64,000 nucleotides of DNA, taken from positions 1,736,001 to 1,800,000 of the forward strand of contig JAGTXZ010000005.1 in NCBI GenBank assembly GCA_018398575.1, given 5' to 3'. A program made the position numbers and the translations under genes. Positions within the stretch are counted from its first letter, which is position 1, and each line of letters opens with the position of its first letter. A model generated the notes under the pieces. It had not been told where the DNA came from. It did no database searches and saw only the letters and a program-made list of their open reading frames with translations. Origin of the DNA: Ampelomyces quisqualis (Eukaryota; Ascomycota; Dothideomycetes; Pleosporales; Phaeosphaeriaceae). Below, piece by piece: positions 21,912-33,514 of this stretch.

Positions 21912-24506
21912 ATGTCGATCTCTGCCGCTTCAAGTCCTGCAACGTCGGAATTGAGAGATGTCCTCGGGCGGATTGGCCTGGCCGACTACTATCAAACCCT
22001 CACTGAAAATGGCTTTGGTAACTGGGAGACTGTGGTGGATATCACGGAAGACGACCTCACTGCCATGAACTTCAAACTTGGACATCGCCGCGCCTTGCAG
22101 CGGGAGATTGCGACGTATAGAGGTATACCTGTATCACTATCACTGAAGCCGGAAACCCCTTCTGCGGAACCAGCCACGCTATCTACCTCAGCTTTGGAGA
22201 CCTTAACAAGACAAACGGCGACCCCACCACCACGTGAGAAGAGGAGGTACAGGCGGCATCCTCGACCAGACCAAAATGCGCCTAAGAAGCCGAAGACTGC
22301 TTGTATGATACCTGAACTAACTATTTCTCTGAACTAAACTGATCAAGTTAGATGTGAACTTTGCTGATCAGCTTCGGACCCACCCTGAAGTCAGCCAGCT
22401 GTCGTTTGTCAATATTGCCCGGGAAGTTGGCCGGCGATGGCAGGAGTTACCGATCGAGGAGAAGCGTTTGTGGGAAAGCAATGCTGCCAGGGCTATGCAG
22501 GAATTTGAATCCCAAATGGACGAGTACAAGAAGACGGACAGTTGGCGGAGGTACCAGGTTTACCTGAGAGAGTTCAAAGCGCAACAATCCCAGTCCCAGG
22601 CCCAGTCTCAGCCATCTTCTGGGAAGCGCCCTCCTGCCAGCCGTTCAACTACGGATAGTTCCAACAATACGCGAGTCTTGTCACGTGCTAGCCCCAGCTC
22701 GTCTGAGAGTCCAGCTACGGCACTATCACTTTCTTCCATCGGATTGGAGGCCGAGATTTGTCACAATGCGCTTACTTTGGCGTTCAGCGAATTGGTCGCA
22801 CTTCGCGGCGAAATACTCAACACAGGTGGACGACCCTATGACGAGCAACATTTACCATCGGAAGAATTGATCAGGCGTGCAATGTACGCATTTGTTCGAG
22901 GGACTGGATCCCTGCTTTTCATGTGGACGTACGACCAGCTCGATGACATACTCGATCGAATCTACCGTCCCCAGCAGCCGGTGGATGCCATGACCCTTTC
23001 GGAATGTTTCACGCTCGCCGCAATGGGTGCTCATTACGATATGGACTGCTTTCCGGATAGACTTCGGAAGGTGCTCTATGCTTCTGGAACACTACAGTTC
23101 CATGAAGAGACAGCACGGAGAGACTATTTGCGGACAATGCGTTTGTTATTATCTATGTCGGTTTACGCGTTACTCGAGAAGCATATGAGCGCTAGATATC
23201 TTATAGGTGAGTCGAGACTGAGGCCATGATGGCAGGTAGGCACTAACTTGCATGTAGCTGCTGGGTTGCAAATTGCTCGTTGGAAATGTCCATCACTGCA
23301 CTATTCAAACAGTGCACTAGTTGACGAGGACTGGATAAAAATCTTTAGGAGCTTGATTTTCGTGGATAATTGGCTGTCATATACACTTGGCTACAACTCC
23401 GAGGTCACTCCAAATGACGTCAAGGTATGACTTTTATCTCGGAATCATCAGATGTATCCTAAAGATCACAGATCGCTTCACCATCGGTACAGCCAAAACT
23501 CGACGCTACCATCGACGAGCTCATTCACACACAAACAAGCAAGGTTGCCCTGATTGCGGCGGAGATTGCAAGGACGCTGTCTTCACCCGAGCTTACTACG
23601 AAAGAGAACATCCCAGTTTTCACCCAAAGCTGGAAGCATGGCGCCAGGAAGTACCGCCCATGCTTCAGATGGCATCTCTCATATCCAACAGCTCTCCCGA
23701 CCTCGATTTGTTTCAGCGTCGAGCAATTCTTATGGTCCACGTATGTAGCTTATGCCTAAACTCAGGGTGAAGACGCTGACAAAATCGTAGATCATGTATC
23801 TCGGAGCGATAGTGTTGCTCTACAGACAGCTTTTGGTTGCTACCACGGAGAACCATCTCACAGATGGTGCATCATGGAGCACGAACATACCCGAGAGCGA
23901 TGCCAGGAGATACCGCGATGAGTGTGCGGTAGCTGCCCAACAGATGGCGCGTATCTTAGGTCTTATCCACTTTGATGGCACCATGACAAGGCGCTGCTGG
24001 CTGATCATGTGAGTAGCACCTTTAGATCCATGATGTTTCGGCAGGCACTGAGACTAATACTTGAACAAAGCTACTGGTCCTTCACAGCAAGCATTGTCCT
24101 TCTATTCAGCGCGACAGGGAAGATGTTAGATGGTCCATCCGAGAGTGTAGAAGGAGACCTCAATTATGCCAAAGGCTGTATGGACATGCTTGAACCGTGC
24201 CGGACATTTGAACCCGTGGCAGCACGCTACCTGGACATAATCTGGCCTATTTACGACACCCTACGTGACAAACATCAACGCATGGTCGGTCGGTCAAAGA
24301 CTAGTATTTTTGCACTTCTGCAAGCTGACCCCGCTCGATTGAGTCCTCCGGTTGCCGTATCAAGGGACGAGATGGGACCGATTTGCGAGAAATTGTCGTC
24401 GCTTCTGACAGATCCTTTCGGAAGGAAACAGAGCATGTCAGAGGACGGAAGCATGCGTCGGGTGTTGAATGCCGATGGGTCTTGCTCAGTGTTTTGGTGG
24501 AAATAA
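21912..24506 (+). CDS. SAM + HMG-box + fungal transcription-factor domain regulator, apparently frameshifted
   Basis: Exons 21912-22302, 22352-23206, 23258-23424, 23472-23740, 23791-24008 and 24071-24506 are bounded by good 47-62 bp introns. The N-terminus is a SAM domain (residues about 8-70; L-A-D-Y-Y-Q-T-L, D-L-T-A-M-N-F-K-L-G-H-R). It is followed by an HMG box whose core is restored exactly by intron 1 (K-K-P-K-T-A-Y-V-N-F-A-D-Q-L, then W-Q-E-L-P-I-E-E-K). A Ser/Gln-rich linker leads to a C-terminal alpha-helical region like the middle-homology domain of zinc-cluster regulators (A-M-Y-A-F-V-R-G-T-G, L-E-A-W-R-Q-E-V-P-P-M-L, M-Y-L-G-A-I-V-L-L-Y-R-Q-L). No Cys6 zinc cluster is seen. Joined exons total 2336 nt, one base short of a multiple of three: the frame changes near 23622-23632. 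This is either a one-base deletion or assembly error, or an unusual 86-bp intron at 23544-23629 (GTTGCC donor). Confidence 0.75.
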
Positions 24507-25805
24507 AAGACTCGGGACGGCAGATGGTACTGTGTGTAGTAGGGTACGACGTGTTTGGGTCCAGAGACTCTCCCATACAGGCCGGGATAGCTGTATGACC
24601 AACGAGGGTCAAGATTTGAGTATCTGCAGGGGTCGGTACGGAGCCTGCATACATTTATCTGCAACGATGCATCATCACGCATTTGGTATGGGTCTCAGCA
24701 CATGACTGCCGGCCATCGTGCTCGCTCGGAATCTAGTGGAGCTCTTGGCTGCATTCACCTGAGCTAAAGCCTACCCACTACTCGACAATCGACATCAACG
24801 ACAACAGCACATTGATCGGATTGGTCCGACGAGCGCACCACCTCGATGTACAGACTGGAGAAGAAGATACATATGTTGCACAAAAAGAGGAGACCCGAGA
24901 TAGAGAATTGTGTGCTGCAGATCTTGCGGGCGCTCCCGTAGTGTAGCTCCACAGTTTGGTTTGTAGTTCGCTCGTCACTCCAGGAAGAAGGTGTCGTGGT
25001 CGTGCAACGCCGGGCAACTTTTGTACCATGAAAGATTGGACGTGCCATTTGGCAGCCTCCTGAAGGAGTTTCTGTCCGATTTTCAGTTCAGTCTAGCTAG
25101 TCCAGAAGCCTTCTCTGTGATCCTGAAGGTCGTCACTGGCAATTGTATTCGTAGAGCTAGAGGATCGTACCGTAGCACGCCATAATAGCACCCAGCCGTT
25201 ACGCCATTCATCCCAAGCACCCCCACTCCAAACTGTTTGCAGGGAACCGACCTTCGCCCCCATCGGAGATTACACGTGTGAGCAAGTCGGAGATGCAATG
25301 CGCGCAGGCCCAGATTCGATATCCTCGCGACACGCTGCACGCATATACCGCCGGGTAGTTGCATGTACCGGCTCATTGTCCAACTCCAGGCTTAAGCCAC
25401 AACGAAAACCCCCATGCCGAGTGACAGGCGCAAGAGTACCGCGATACCATAGAGCGCCTATTGCGTGGTTCGGCTGTGAGATAAGCCCGGCTTAGAAGGC
25501 GCTTGGGCTGGATAAGGAAAGGGGGATAAAGGACCGTCTCGATTCGTACCAGAGAAAGAGGAGCTTGGGGCGCGCGTTATTTTGTTGAAATGGGGAAGGG
25601 GATCCTCCGTGGTTGTTCGACTGCGTGCAACATTTCTAACCCTGCTCCTCTATGCGCAAGGTATACCTTTCTTGATACCGTCGTCTTGCTTGTTCATTGT
25701 TGTCTAGCTGCTGCTCTCTGTTTCTGCTCCGCGAATCAATGAGAAGATCGATCCGGGACACTGTTGCGCGACCAATCATTGGCGACTCGTCGACTAGGAG
25801 CAGAG
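24507..25805. other. 1.3-kb intergenic region, no gene seen
   Basis: Multiple short conflicting frames and no recognisable motif. It contains the 3' flank of the SAM/HMG regulator and the promoter of the following gene. Confidence 0.5.
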
Positions 25806-26874
25806 ATGGAACAACCACAGAGCCCTTTTGCGATCCCACGTGAGGATGTGGAGGCGCTGAATGAGAGCGAGGGGTTTTGCATGCTGAGGCACTATCTGGC
25901 AAGGAATGCTGCGTATGTTCCATGCCCATCCTACTATCATCGCACACGGCAAGAGCAAGTGCTAACGCTTTTACAGCTTCTGCAATGAACACGACCAATG
26001 CAACTTGGAAGCACGTGAGACATGGCTTCTGCATCGCGACATTCTGCACGCAGTCATCATGCCCGTCGTGACTCTGTTCAGGCGGGCATCGGCCCTCGCC
26101 GAAGCAGCGCTGTGTACCCGCAGAACCGAGGATCTAGAACTCGCCTTTGCCGGCGAGGCTAGAGGCGCTTTCTTGTGCCTGCAGTGTATTCTCACAGAAG
26201 AGGAAGAATGGTGCACAGGAACAGGCTGCCCAGGTGCGTTGAATGAAGTGCAATGAAGCAAAGATGACAAGACTAACGAGACTATAGCATGCGTGGTAAC
26301 AGCAACACTCTCAACGGAATCGCACATCCGTCTTACCATCGCCGCTTCGCTCCTCTCCACTGCTGCCATCGCATCGCCAGCTAGCACACCCGCAAGCGGA
26401 GAGCTTGCCACTCCAACCCGGGCACTCCCCCCACTCCCACACATCCTTCCCGCGCTCCGCTCCGCACTCGCATCTGATCCGTTCTGGAGCGCCGATGCAG
26501 ACATGTGGTCCTACCTTCTCTCGCGCGCTACCCAGCTCTCCGCAGGCATCCAAGCCCTGATCGCGGAATGCATTGATCTCGAAAGCCTCGTATCCTCGCC
26601 CACATCCGACCGACTCACGCACGCCTTGCAGAAAAGGGGCTTGACATACCCCAACGTGCCCTCTGCAATCGCCACGCAAGTCGAAGAGAAGGGCGTCAAG
26701 TTGCGCAAGAGCAAACTTGCCAAGAGGCAGTTGAGGCTGAAGGACGAGGAATTCGAACTCATGCGCAGAGCTGCGCTGCAGTGTTGGGCAAAAGTTAGAG
26801 TGCCGAAACACGTCCGAGGAGAAATCCTAGGCGCTGGGAAGTTGAGCAGAGTCAGGAGCTTGACTTGTCCGTGA
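25806..26874 (+). CDS. Fungal protein of unknown function
   Basis: Three exons (25806-25912, 25977-26233, 26288-26874) join through 64-bp and 54-bp GT-AG introns, the first with a GCTAAC branch site, into 316 residues. The junctions read N-A-A-F-C-N-E-H-D and C-P-A-C-V-V-T without any stop. The N-terminal third has several Cys (F-C-M-L-R, F-C-N-E-H-D-Q-C-N, C-L-Q-C, G-C-P-A-C) that could bind metal or form disulfides. The middle is Ala/Leu/Ser-rich helical, and the C-terminal part is basic (K-L-R-K-S-K-L-A-K-R-Q-L-R-L-K). There is no signal peptide. I recognise no family and no functional partner nearby. Confidence 0.7.
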
Positions 26875-27118
26875 GCAGGAGGAAGCGAGGAGCGCTTTGC
26901 AACACGACGGAGTTTTGGATGGGAACTCGCATATGATACCCGGCAAGCACATCTTTCTTTTGTCGGTGGGGAGTCGAGCAATTGACTTTTCCGATTGGTT
27001 TTGGTAGCCCTGCAAAGTACTGCATTTTAATTTTACTGCGTTCGCCTTGAATTCCGCGCGGTGAGATGCACGGCAATGAGGAACATTGTGAAAACTTGCC
27101 CAGTGAATCTTGATTAAC

Positions 27119-28074
27119 CTACAACTTGGCACTGACAACACTCCCCCCATCCAACGCAATCGTCGCACCATTCACCCACGCCCCCGCCCTACTACTCAAC
27201 CAAATACACGTGCCGGCCACATCTTCTGGGCTCCCGATCCTCCCCAACGGCACCCCACCCTCAATCACATCCTTGAACTTGTCCAGCGTCGCCTTCATCA
27301 TTTTACTCTCAAACGGCCCGCATGCAATCGTATTACTCGTGATCCCACGCTTCCCCAAATGACTGGCCAGGACGCGCGACAAGTGGTGCAGCCCCGCCTT
27401 GGAAGCCGAGTACGCAAAAGTTTCGAGCGCGGGGACGCGCAGGCCGTCGATGGATCCAATGTTTATGACGCGTGCGGGGGAGGCGGGACACGAAGCTTTC
27501 TCGAGAAGAGGGGTTACGGCTTGGGTGAGTTGGAAGACGCGTTTGAGGTTGAGGTTGAGGACGCGGTCCCAGGCGGTGGAGGGGTATGTGTCGTAGGATT
27601 CGCCCCAGTTGGAGCCCGAGTTGTTGATCAGGACGTCGAGTTCTGGCCACACTGCTTGTTAGCGGAATTCTCGCCGCATCCCACTGGATGGGTCATGTGT
27701 GGAGAGACATGTGTGGGGGAAACGAACTTCCAGCGCGCCTTTTGACTTCGTCGGCGACGCGGGTGATTTCTTCTTCTTTGTAGAAGTCTGCGGCGATGAA
27801 GTCTGCTTTGCCTTTGCCGAGGGCGTTGAGCTCTTTACATGCTTGTTCGCAGGCTTTGGCGTCCCGCGAGGAAACGTAGACCGAGGCGCCGTTTTGGACA
27901 AAGCCATCAGATATCATGCGGCCAATTCCTTTTGCGCCGCCGGTTATGAGGACGACTTTGCCCTGGGAGTTGTTGTGAGATGGTAGTTTCAGGGAAAGTT
28001 GGAGGGCGAGCTGAGGGCCTGTGGCTACTTTTAGTGGGACTTACCTTGACATCGAAAAGCGAAGCGTTATCCAT
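27119..28074 (-). CDS. Short-chain dehydrogenase/reductase (RhlG-like, 3-oxoacyl reductase type)
   Basis: Exons 28074-28045, 27962-27728 and 27651-27119 join across 82-bp and 76-bp introns into 265 residues, typical of classical SDRs. The first exon encodes only ten residues (M-D-N-A-S-L-F-D-V-K). The NAD(P)-binding motif T-G-G-A-K-G-I-G follows at the start of exon 2. The N-N-S-G motif is at about residue 100, the catalytic Ser lies in I-N-I-G-S-I-D-G, and the catalytic Tyr/Lys pair is Y-S-A-S-K. C-terminal P-x-x-S/F-K-M and G-G residues are normal. The pattern (L-I-N-N-S-G-x-N-W-G) is that of fungal enzymes often annotated as rhamnolipid-biosynthesis 3-oxoacyl-ACP reductase homologues; the true substrate is unknown. 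The second splice junction (A-G-M-W-P-E) uses a weak GTTCGT donor, so the joint could be off by a few residues. Confidence 0.88.
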
Positions 28075-28792
28075 TTTCTATTCTGAGCCGCTGAATGTTT
28101 GCAATCAAAGAGACGAAGAGGAGGGTTTGAGAAGACATGGTGGAACTACAGAGCGTTCGGCATCAACCGGGCCACCGAAAACCTGGGGTTGAGCCGAGGC
28201 TCGGTGATTTCTTGTTCCTTTCCGACCTGTGCGAGAACGATTTCAAGTGCAGAACGCCTTACTCACAACTTTCCAAAAAATTCGATGCTCAATCTTGAAA
28301 GTTTGTGGAGTGTACAGTTGGTAGAATCACTCAACTCCGACGCTCCGCGTAAGTAGTATTGGCTTTGGAAAGAACCCGTAGACATCGATTGATCTGATGA
28401 GATGTCATCTATGCGTTTCCATGAGTAGCCTTGATGTATCCAGCTATCGCACAGTGGTGGCCTCCTAGATTTCCCTATCCTCGATTCCAATCCTTCGACG
28501 CTGCGGCCAATTAAATTGCTGCTCGCTTGCGGTGCTACCGAGTAGACCGCTGCAGTCTCCTTGGCGAGGCAGGTCTGCTGTAGACAACGAGAAGCCGCGT
28601 TAGCACCCAAGGGCAACGCAGGTCTTAATCCTGTATTCGCGACAGGAGTCGTTCGCCTGTGGACCGTTGCTGGCAGCATCTTGACAAGCCAGCGACAATG
28701 ATCTATGTCCCGCCGTGTCGCTGAAGGTCCTGCCTGACCTCGCACAGTGTTCCCTAGAAAGCTTTGAATGTGGACTGGGTGCATGACTGCAG
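28075..28792. other. Intergenic, no gene seen
   Basis: It lies between the start of the SDR gene and the stop of SPF27 on the same strand, so it carries the SDR promoter. Frames here show no family features. Confidence 0.5.
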
Positions 28793-29516
28793 TCAGACAG
28801 CACCAGCTCGCCGTTTCTCCAGAATCTGCTGCTTCAGTCCCTCGGCAGCCACCTCTGTCTCCAGCACCCTGCCTACACCCTTCTTCCAGGTTGCCTCAAG
28901 CGTCTGAATCTCGCCCTGGACGCTCTCCTGCTGCGCCCGTCGCAGCGCCTCAGTCCCCTCTTGCTGCTTGCGCACGTCTGCCAGCTCGGCCTCGATGGCC
29001 TTGAGTATGTCTTCAAGCTGGGAGTTGCCCACGAGCCACGCGTTCTTGCCAAACTTCTCCAGCAGGCCCAGCTGCGTGAGGCGGCCCTCGATGTACGCGG
29101 AGCTTGTGTATGCCTGCTTCAGCGCCTTGTTCCATCGCGCCAGCAGCTCGGGCCTGTCTTCGTCGCTTGTGGGGTTCGTGTGCTCGGGCGCGTCCAGGTC
29201 CTCGTACCGCTTCATGTCGATGCCGGAGAGCTTGGAAGTCGCGTCGCGGTCTAGGCGCAAGTGTTCGCGCTCGACGACGTTGGAGAAATGGGGCTGGTAC
29301 CTGGCGGCCGGTATCAGGGCTGGGTGCAGTTCCGCCATGTTGACGCCCGCGTTCCTGATCTCGGCGTTGATGACGGCCCTCGCAGCTGCCACGCTTGCCT
29401 CGTCCAGCGGCGTATCGACATCTACAGCGCATTAGCCCCGTGACCTCTGAATTCGCATGGACGTCGAGAGTAAACATACAGGGCAGACTGTCGTAGGATT
29501 CGTGGATGAGCGGCAT
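28793..29516 (-). CDS. SPF27: Pre-mRNA-splicing factor SPF27 (BCAS2/Cwf7 family)
   Basis: Exon 1 (29516-29480, M-P-L-I-H-E-S-Y-D-S-L-P) joins exon 2 (29421-28793) across a 58-bp intron to give 221 residues, the usual size. SPF27 is a core subunit of the Prp19/NineTeen complex that activates the spliceosome. The N-terminal S-Y-D-S-L-P-Y-V-D pattern, the R-Y-E-D-L-D-A-P motif, and the long C-terminal helical region (L-E-D-I-L-K-A-I-E-A-E-L, E-I-Q-T-L-E-A-T-W-K) match the BCAS2 domain. The short first exon followed by an intron is common for this gene in filamentous fungi. It is divergent from the ceramidase gene. Confidence 0.9.
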
Positions 29517-29915
29517 TGTGTCCGGTTCGAGGAGAGCGCAGCGTCCTGGGGTCGTGTGGGCCTGTGAGGTCGCAACGAGCTTTCCAATCCGGAGTAGGTA
29601 CGGCGGAGTACGCAGTACGGAGCACTTTGCTTGGAAAATTAGACGACGCGCCATGTCCCACCAACCACGCGGGACCGCCCACTCCCAACCTCCCAACGCC
29701 AGGCTATCGCAGCCAACCAGGCAACATGCCCCATCCGCCTTCCACATACGACGCGGTCGCGCGCTTAAGTAATGCAATCGAGCTAACTCGTCACACTGAC
29801 TTCCCTGCCCAAGCTACCACGTACCACTGAGTACATATTGCTTGACGCCGCTGTCCCAGATGCCCCCCCGTTGCTCGTTGCCGCACTCTTCCGTCTTTGA
29901 CATTTGGCTGCGTGA
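29517..29915. promoter_or_regulatory. Divergent promoter region of SPF27 and the ceramidase gene
   Basis: 399 bp between outward-pointing start codons. It contains a cluster of CGGAGTA-like words (29588-29622) related to the dispersed TACGGAGTA motif, but no exact copy and no clear TATA box. Confidence 0.5.
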
Positions 29916-32223
29916 ATGGCGCGCTCACATATCGCCGTCGCCTTGGGCGCCTCGCTCGTTGCCGCCTTGATCATTGCGCAGCTTGTCATCAACCTAGGAC
30001 TACCCTCAGCTGAGTTTTGGCATCGGACGCCTGATCAGAGCTACAATGCCGCCGTGCAACAGACTCAGCTCATCAGCGAAAAGCAAAGCGGCGAGCAGGT
30101 AGATGATCCGTCATTGTACCTGTTGGGAGTGGGAAAGGCGGACATCACGGGGTACGCCACATTCACTTCTAGCATTCGGATGATGCTAACACAGCTTCAG
30201 ACCGGTCGTGGAGCTCAATCTCATGGGCTATGCGAACTCGTCGCAAGTCGGAACCGGTCTTCGCCAACGCCTATACTCGCGATCCTTCATTGTAGGCAAC
30301 CCTAGCGACACAACCGAGCGGTTTGTCTACATGGTCCTGGACACCCAGTCCGGAGATACTGCCATCCGCAATGGCATCTTGGAGGGACTAGCGGCAATGG
30401 GCCCGGAATTTTCCATCTACGGCAAGAACAACGTGGCTGTGACAGGCACACATAGTCATGCTGGTCCCGGTGCTTGGTTGAACTATCTGCTCCCACAAAT
30501 TACGAGCTTAGGCTTTGATAAGCAAAGCTATCGGGCTATCGTCGACGGCGCATTGCTGTCGATCCGGCGAGCACACGAAGGCCTGTCACTGGGCACACTC
30601 AGTGTTGGCAGTGCCAAAATCTCCGACGCAAACATCAACCGTAGCTTGTTTGCCTATTTGGCGAACCCGGCAGACGAGAGAGCCCGATACGGGGACGATG
30701 TAGACAAGACCATGACCCTGTTGAAATTGACCAGAGCCAATGACGGTAAGAGTCTTGGTGTATTAACCTGGTTTCCAGTGCATGGCACTAGTCTCCTCGG
30801 AAACCAGACACTGATCGCCGGCGACAACAAGGGCGTGGCCGCATACCTTTTTGAGCAAGATGCTGCTGCGATTGGGGATGCTGCTCCGGGCTTTGTGGCT
30901 GGATTTTCGCAGGCCAATGTTGGCGACACAACGCCAAACGTGCTTGGTGCGTACTGCGAAGATGGATCAGGCACACAGTGCAGGCTCAACGACAGCACTT
31001 GCGGAGGCAAGAGTCAAGACTGTCATGGCCGGGGCCCCTATTTTGGTCTTAACGATGGAGGAGCCAAGTCTTGCTACGAGATTGGCAAGCGCCAATTCCA
31101 AGGAGCGAAAAGCATCTACGATGACAGTGGAAGCTTCAGATCTATCTCCGGCACAGTGCGCTCGTTTCACACTTTCGTTGACTTCTCCAATTTCACGTTC
31201 ACGCTGAAGAATGGGTCTACTGTTCATACGTGTCCCGCGGCCATGGGCAACTCATTCGCTGCAGGCACATCGGACGGCCCAGGTGCATTTGATTTCGTTC
31301 AGAATGACCCTGGCGCTCCGTCCAATCCTTTCTGGAATGTGGTCGGGAGCGCAATCGCGCCACCAGGCCCAGCACAGAAGGCTTGTCAATACCCAAAGCC
31401 AGTATTGCTCAATGTAGGAGAAGCCAAGACACCATATCCGTGGTCGCCCAACATTGTCGACATACAAGTCCTGCGCGTGGGCCAACTCGTTATTGTCGTG
31501 TCTCCAGGTGAAGCAACTACCATGTCAGGTCGACGCTGGCGTGAGGCTGTCCACACCCGGATCGAGTCATCTGGAATCGCAAAAGACCCTATTGTGGTCC
31601 TGGGTGGACCGGCCAATAGCTACACCCATTACATTGCCACGGAGGAAGAGTACAGCGTCCAGCGCTACGAGGGTGCTTCGACGCTATACGGCCCACATAC
31701 GCTGAACGCCTATATCAACACCACGTTGACGTACCTCCCATACCTTGCGGACGACGCATCTGGCTCGGTGCCGCCAGGCCCAAGACCACCAGACAACCGC
31801 GACAAGAGCATCTCACTCATTACTGGAGTGGTATACGACGGTGCGGGCATTGGTCGCTCATTTGGCCAGGTGACCAAGGACGTGTCGCCCACTTATGCCA
31901 CGGGCGCGCTCGTGCAAGCAACTTTTGTCGGCGCAAATCCGCGCAACAACCTCCGCCTAGAAGGTACCTTTGCCGCGGTGGAGAAGCAAAACGACGACAG
32001 CACGTGGACGCAAGTCAAGAACGACGAAGACTGGGAGCTTGTGTACCAATGGAAGCGTGTTAGTGGGCTGCTGGGTACTAGCGATGTGACGATAACGTGG
32101 GATACGGGCTTGACGAGCCCGGGAGCGGGCAAGTATAGGATCAGGTACTATGGTGATGCGAAGGTTGTTGGGAAACCTGTGACGGCATTTGAAGGGACAA
32201 GCGGGGACTTCTCGCTGGTTTGA
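29916..32223 (+). CDS. Neutral ceramidase
   Basis: Exons 29916-30151 and 30201-32223 join across a 49-bp intron into 752 residues. Neutral ceramidases hydrolyse ceramide to sphingosine and fatty acid, normally in the secretory pathway or at the cell surface. The first 30 residues hold a hydrophobic segment (V-A-L-G-A-S-L-V-A-A-L-I-I-A-Q-L-V-I) that is a signal anchor or signal peptide. Zinc-ligand motifs G-T-H-S-H-A-G-P-G and W-F-P-V-H-G-T-S are present, as is the Cys-containing A-Y-C-E-D-G, S-T-C-G-G-K and D-C-H-G-R-G-P region. The active-site loop reads N-V-G-D-T-T-P-N (residues 318-325). Bacterial, plant and mammalian enzymes have Ser where this has Thr323. The C-terminal domain is immunoglobulin-like. 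The fold is otherwise complete and there are no frame breaks. Confidence 0.93.
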
Positions 32224-33514
32224 TGATATGTACATGCAATATGCGACGTGAAATTTTTCGGCTTCACACGGAGATTGGATTGCAGTCCCGCTCGAAACTC
32301 ATGAGCCATGTCCGAAATCCGCAAAAGACGCTGAAGTAAGACAGTCCATGTCCGTGGAGCACAATACCCATTCTTCCAAGCTCCCAGCGTGATGAAGCGT
32401 CTTGGTCGGTGAGGCAGTGCACCCCCAGCTGACGTGTCGTTCATCTCGTTCATCGTGTTATGCCGTTCGAAGGTGGATACGGAGTACAGAACCTACTGCA
32501 GCAGGCAAGTTCGGCAACGTGGGCTTGGCAAGGGTGTACACAGTAAGCCTGGGGAGGGGGAGGGGGAGGGAGAGGGAGAGGCTGGATATGAGGAGACGGT
32601 TCAACGTGCGATGATTGGCTGGCAAACGAGGTTGCGAGATTGTACCTGGATCGGGTCATGGATTCGGATGAGTGGATTGTGGCTGTGGCGGAGCAGCCGT
32701 GGCCGCTAGACTCTACTAGGCTACGGACCCCGGAGCACACGGTCGCCCCCTGCTCCTTCCCTTCTCCACCCGGATGCGGAAGTCGCGTGCATTGCAACCG
32801 GTGATGGAAGAAGACGTCGCTGTTGTTAGCAGCGCCTGGCACAAAGAGACGGCCTTCAACAGAACCGCTCCACACCGCGGCAAACGCAAACAGCAGCACA
32901 GCAGCAGCGACGGCCGCGTTCCTGTTGCTTCTCTTCAGCCTGGGCGCTGAGACTCTGAGAGGAGTGCCGCGTGTGCGCGTATCCTAGCGGCCCACAGTTG
33001 TCAGTGACTGTGCTACTCCCGCCGTCTCGCACCCCATACACCGCAGACCTCAGTGCCCGCAACACTCGCTCTGCCAGGCACTCTCCAAACTTCAACACGT
33101 CCCTGTGACGGCACTGTTCATCATTCACCTTGTGGTTGTGTGGAGCGGGACTCTCTTTCGCTGACCACGACCGGCCGCTCGCTACCCATTCAACCCTACC
33201 CCTTCTTTTTAGCCTCCCCAGCCGGTACCCGCCAGCGCCCGCCTCGCAGCTGCCCAGTTTCCCAGCTGCGCAACTCCCCGTCCTGGACACCGTCACCGCA
33301 CCACACCACCACACCACCACACCCGTCGTTACGACTGCCGTTCGCTCCCAACCCCCGCTGATCGCACCTGCCCCTCGCGCCCTCGTGCAGAAGAAGGACC
33401 CATCGCCACTGGCTTGGTGGACGCCCCCTTCGCTGTGCTCTGTGCGAGTACGACGCCCCTCCGCCTGAGGCACCCCGCGATTCTCGCACCTAATACACCG
33501 CACCACCACCCACC
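32224..33514. other. 1.3-kb intergenic region with a C-rich leader
   Basis: It contains one TACGGAGTA copy at 32478-32486 and a GGGAGG-rich purine tract at 32551-32580. The last 500 bases are C/CT-rich and stop-poor on the + strand, as seen in long leaders of strongly expressed fungal genes. The stop-poor frames there lack domain features, so I do not call a gene. Confidence 0.5.

Noticed and set aside
28263..28784. 173-codon minus-strand frame between the SDR gene and SPF27
   Set aside because: No domain, no good start context, composition like non-coding DNA.
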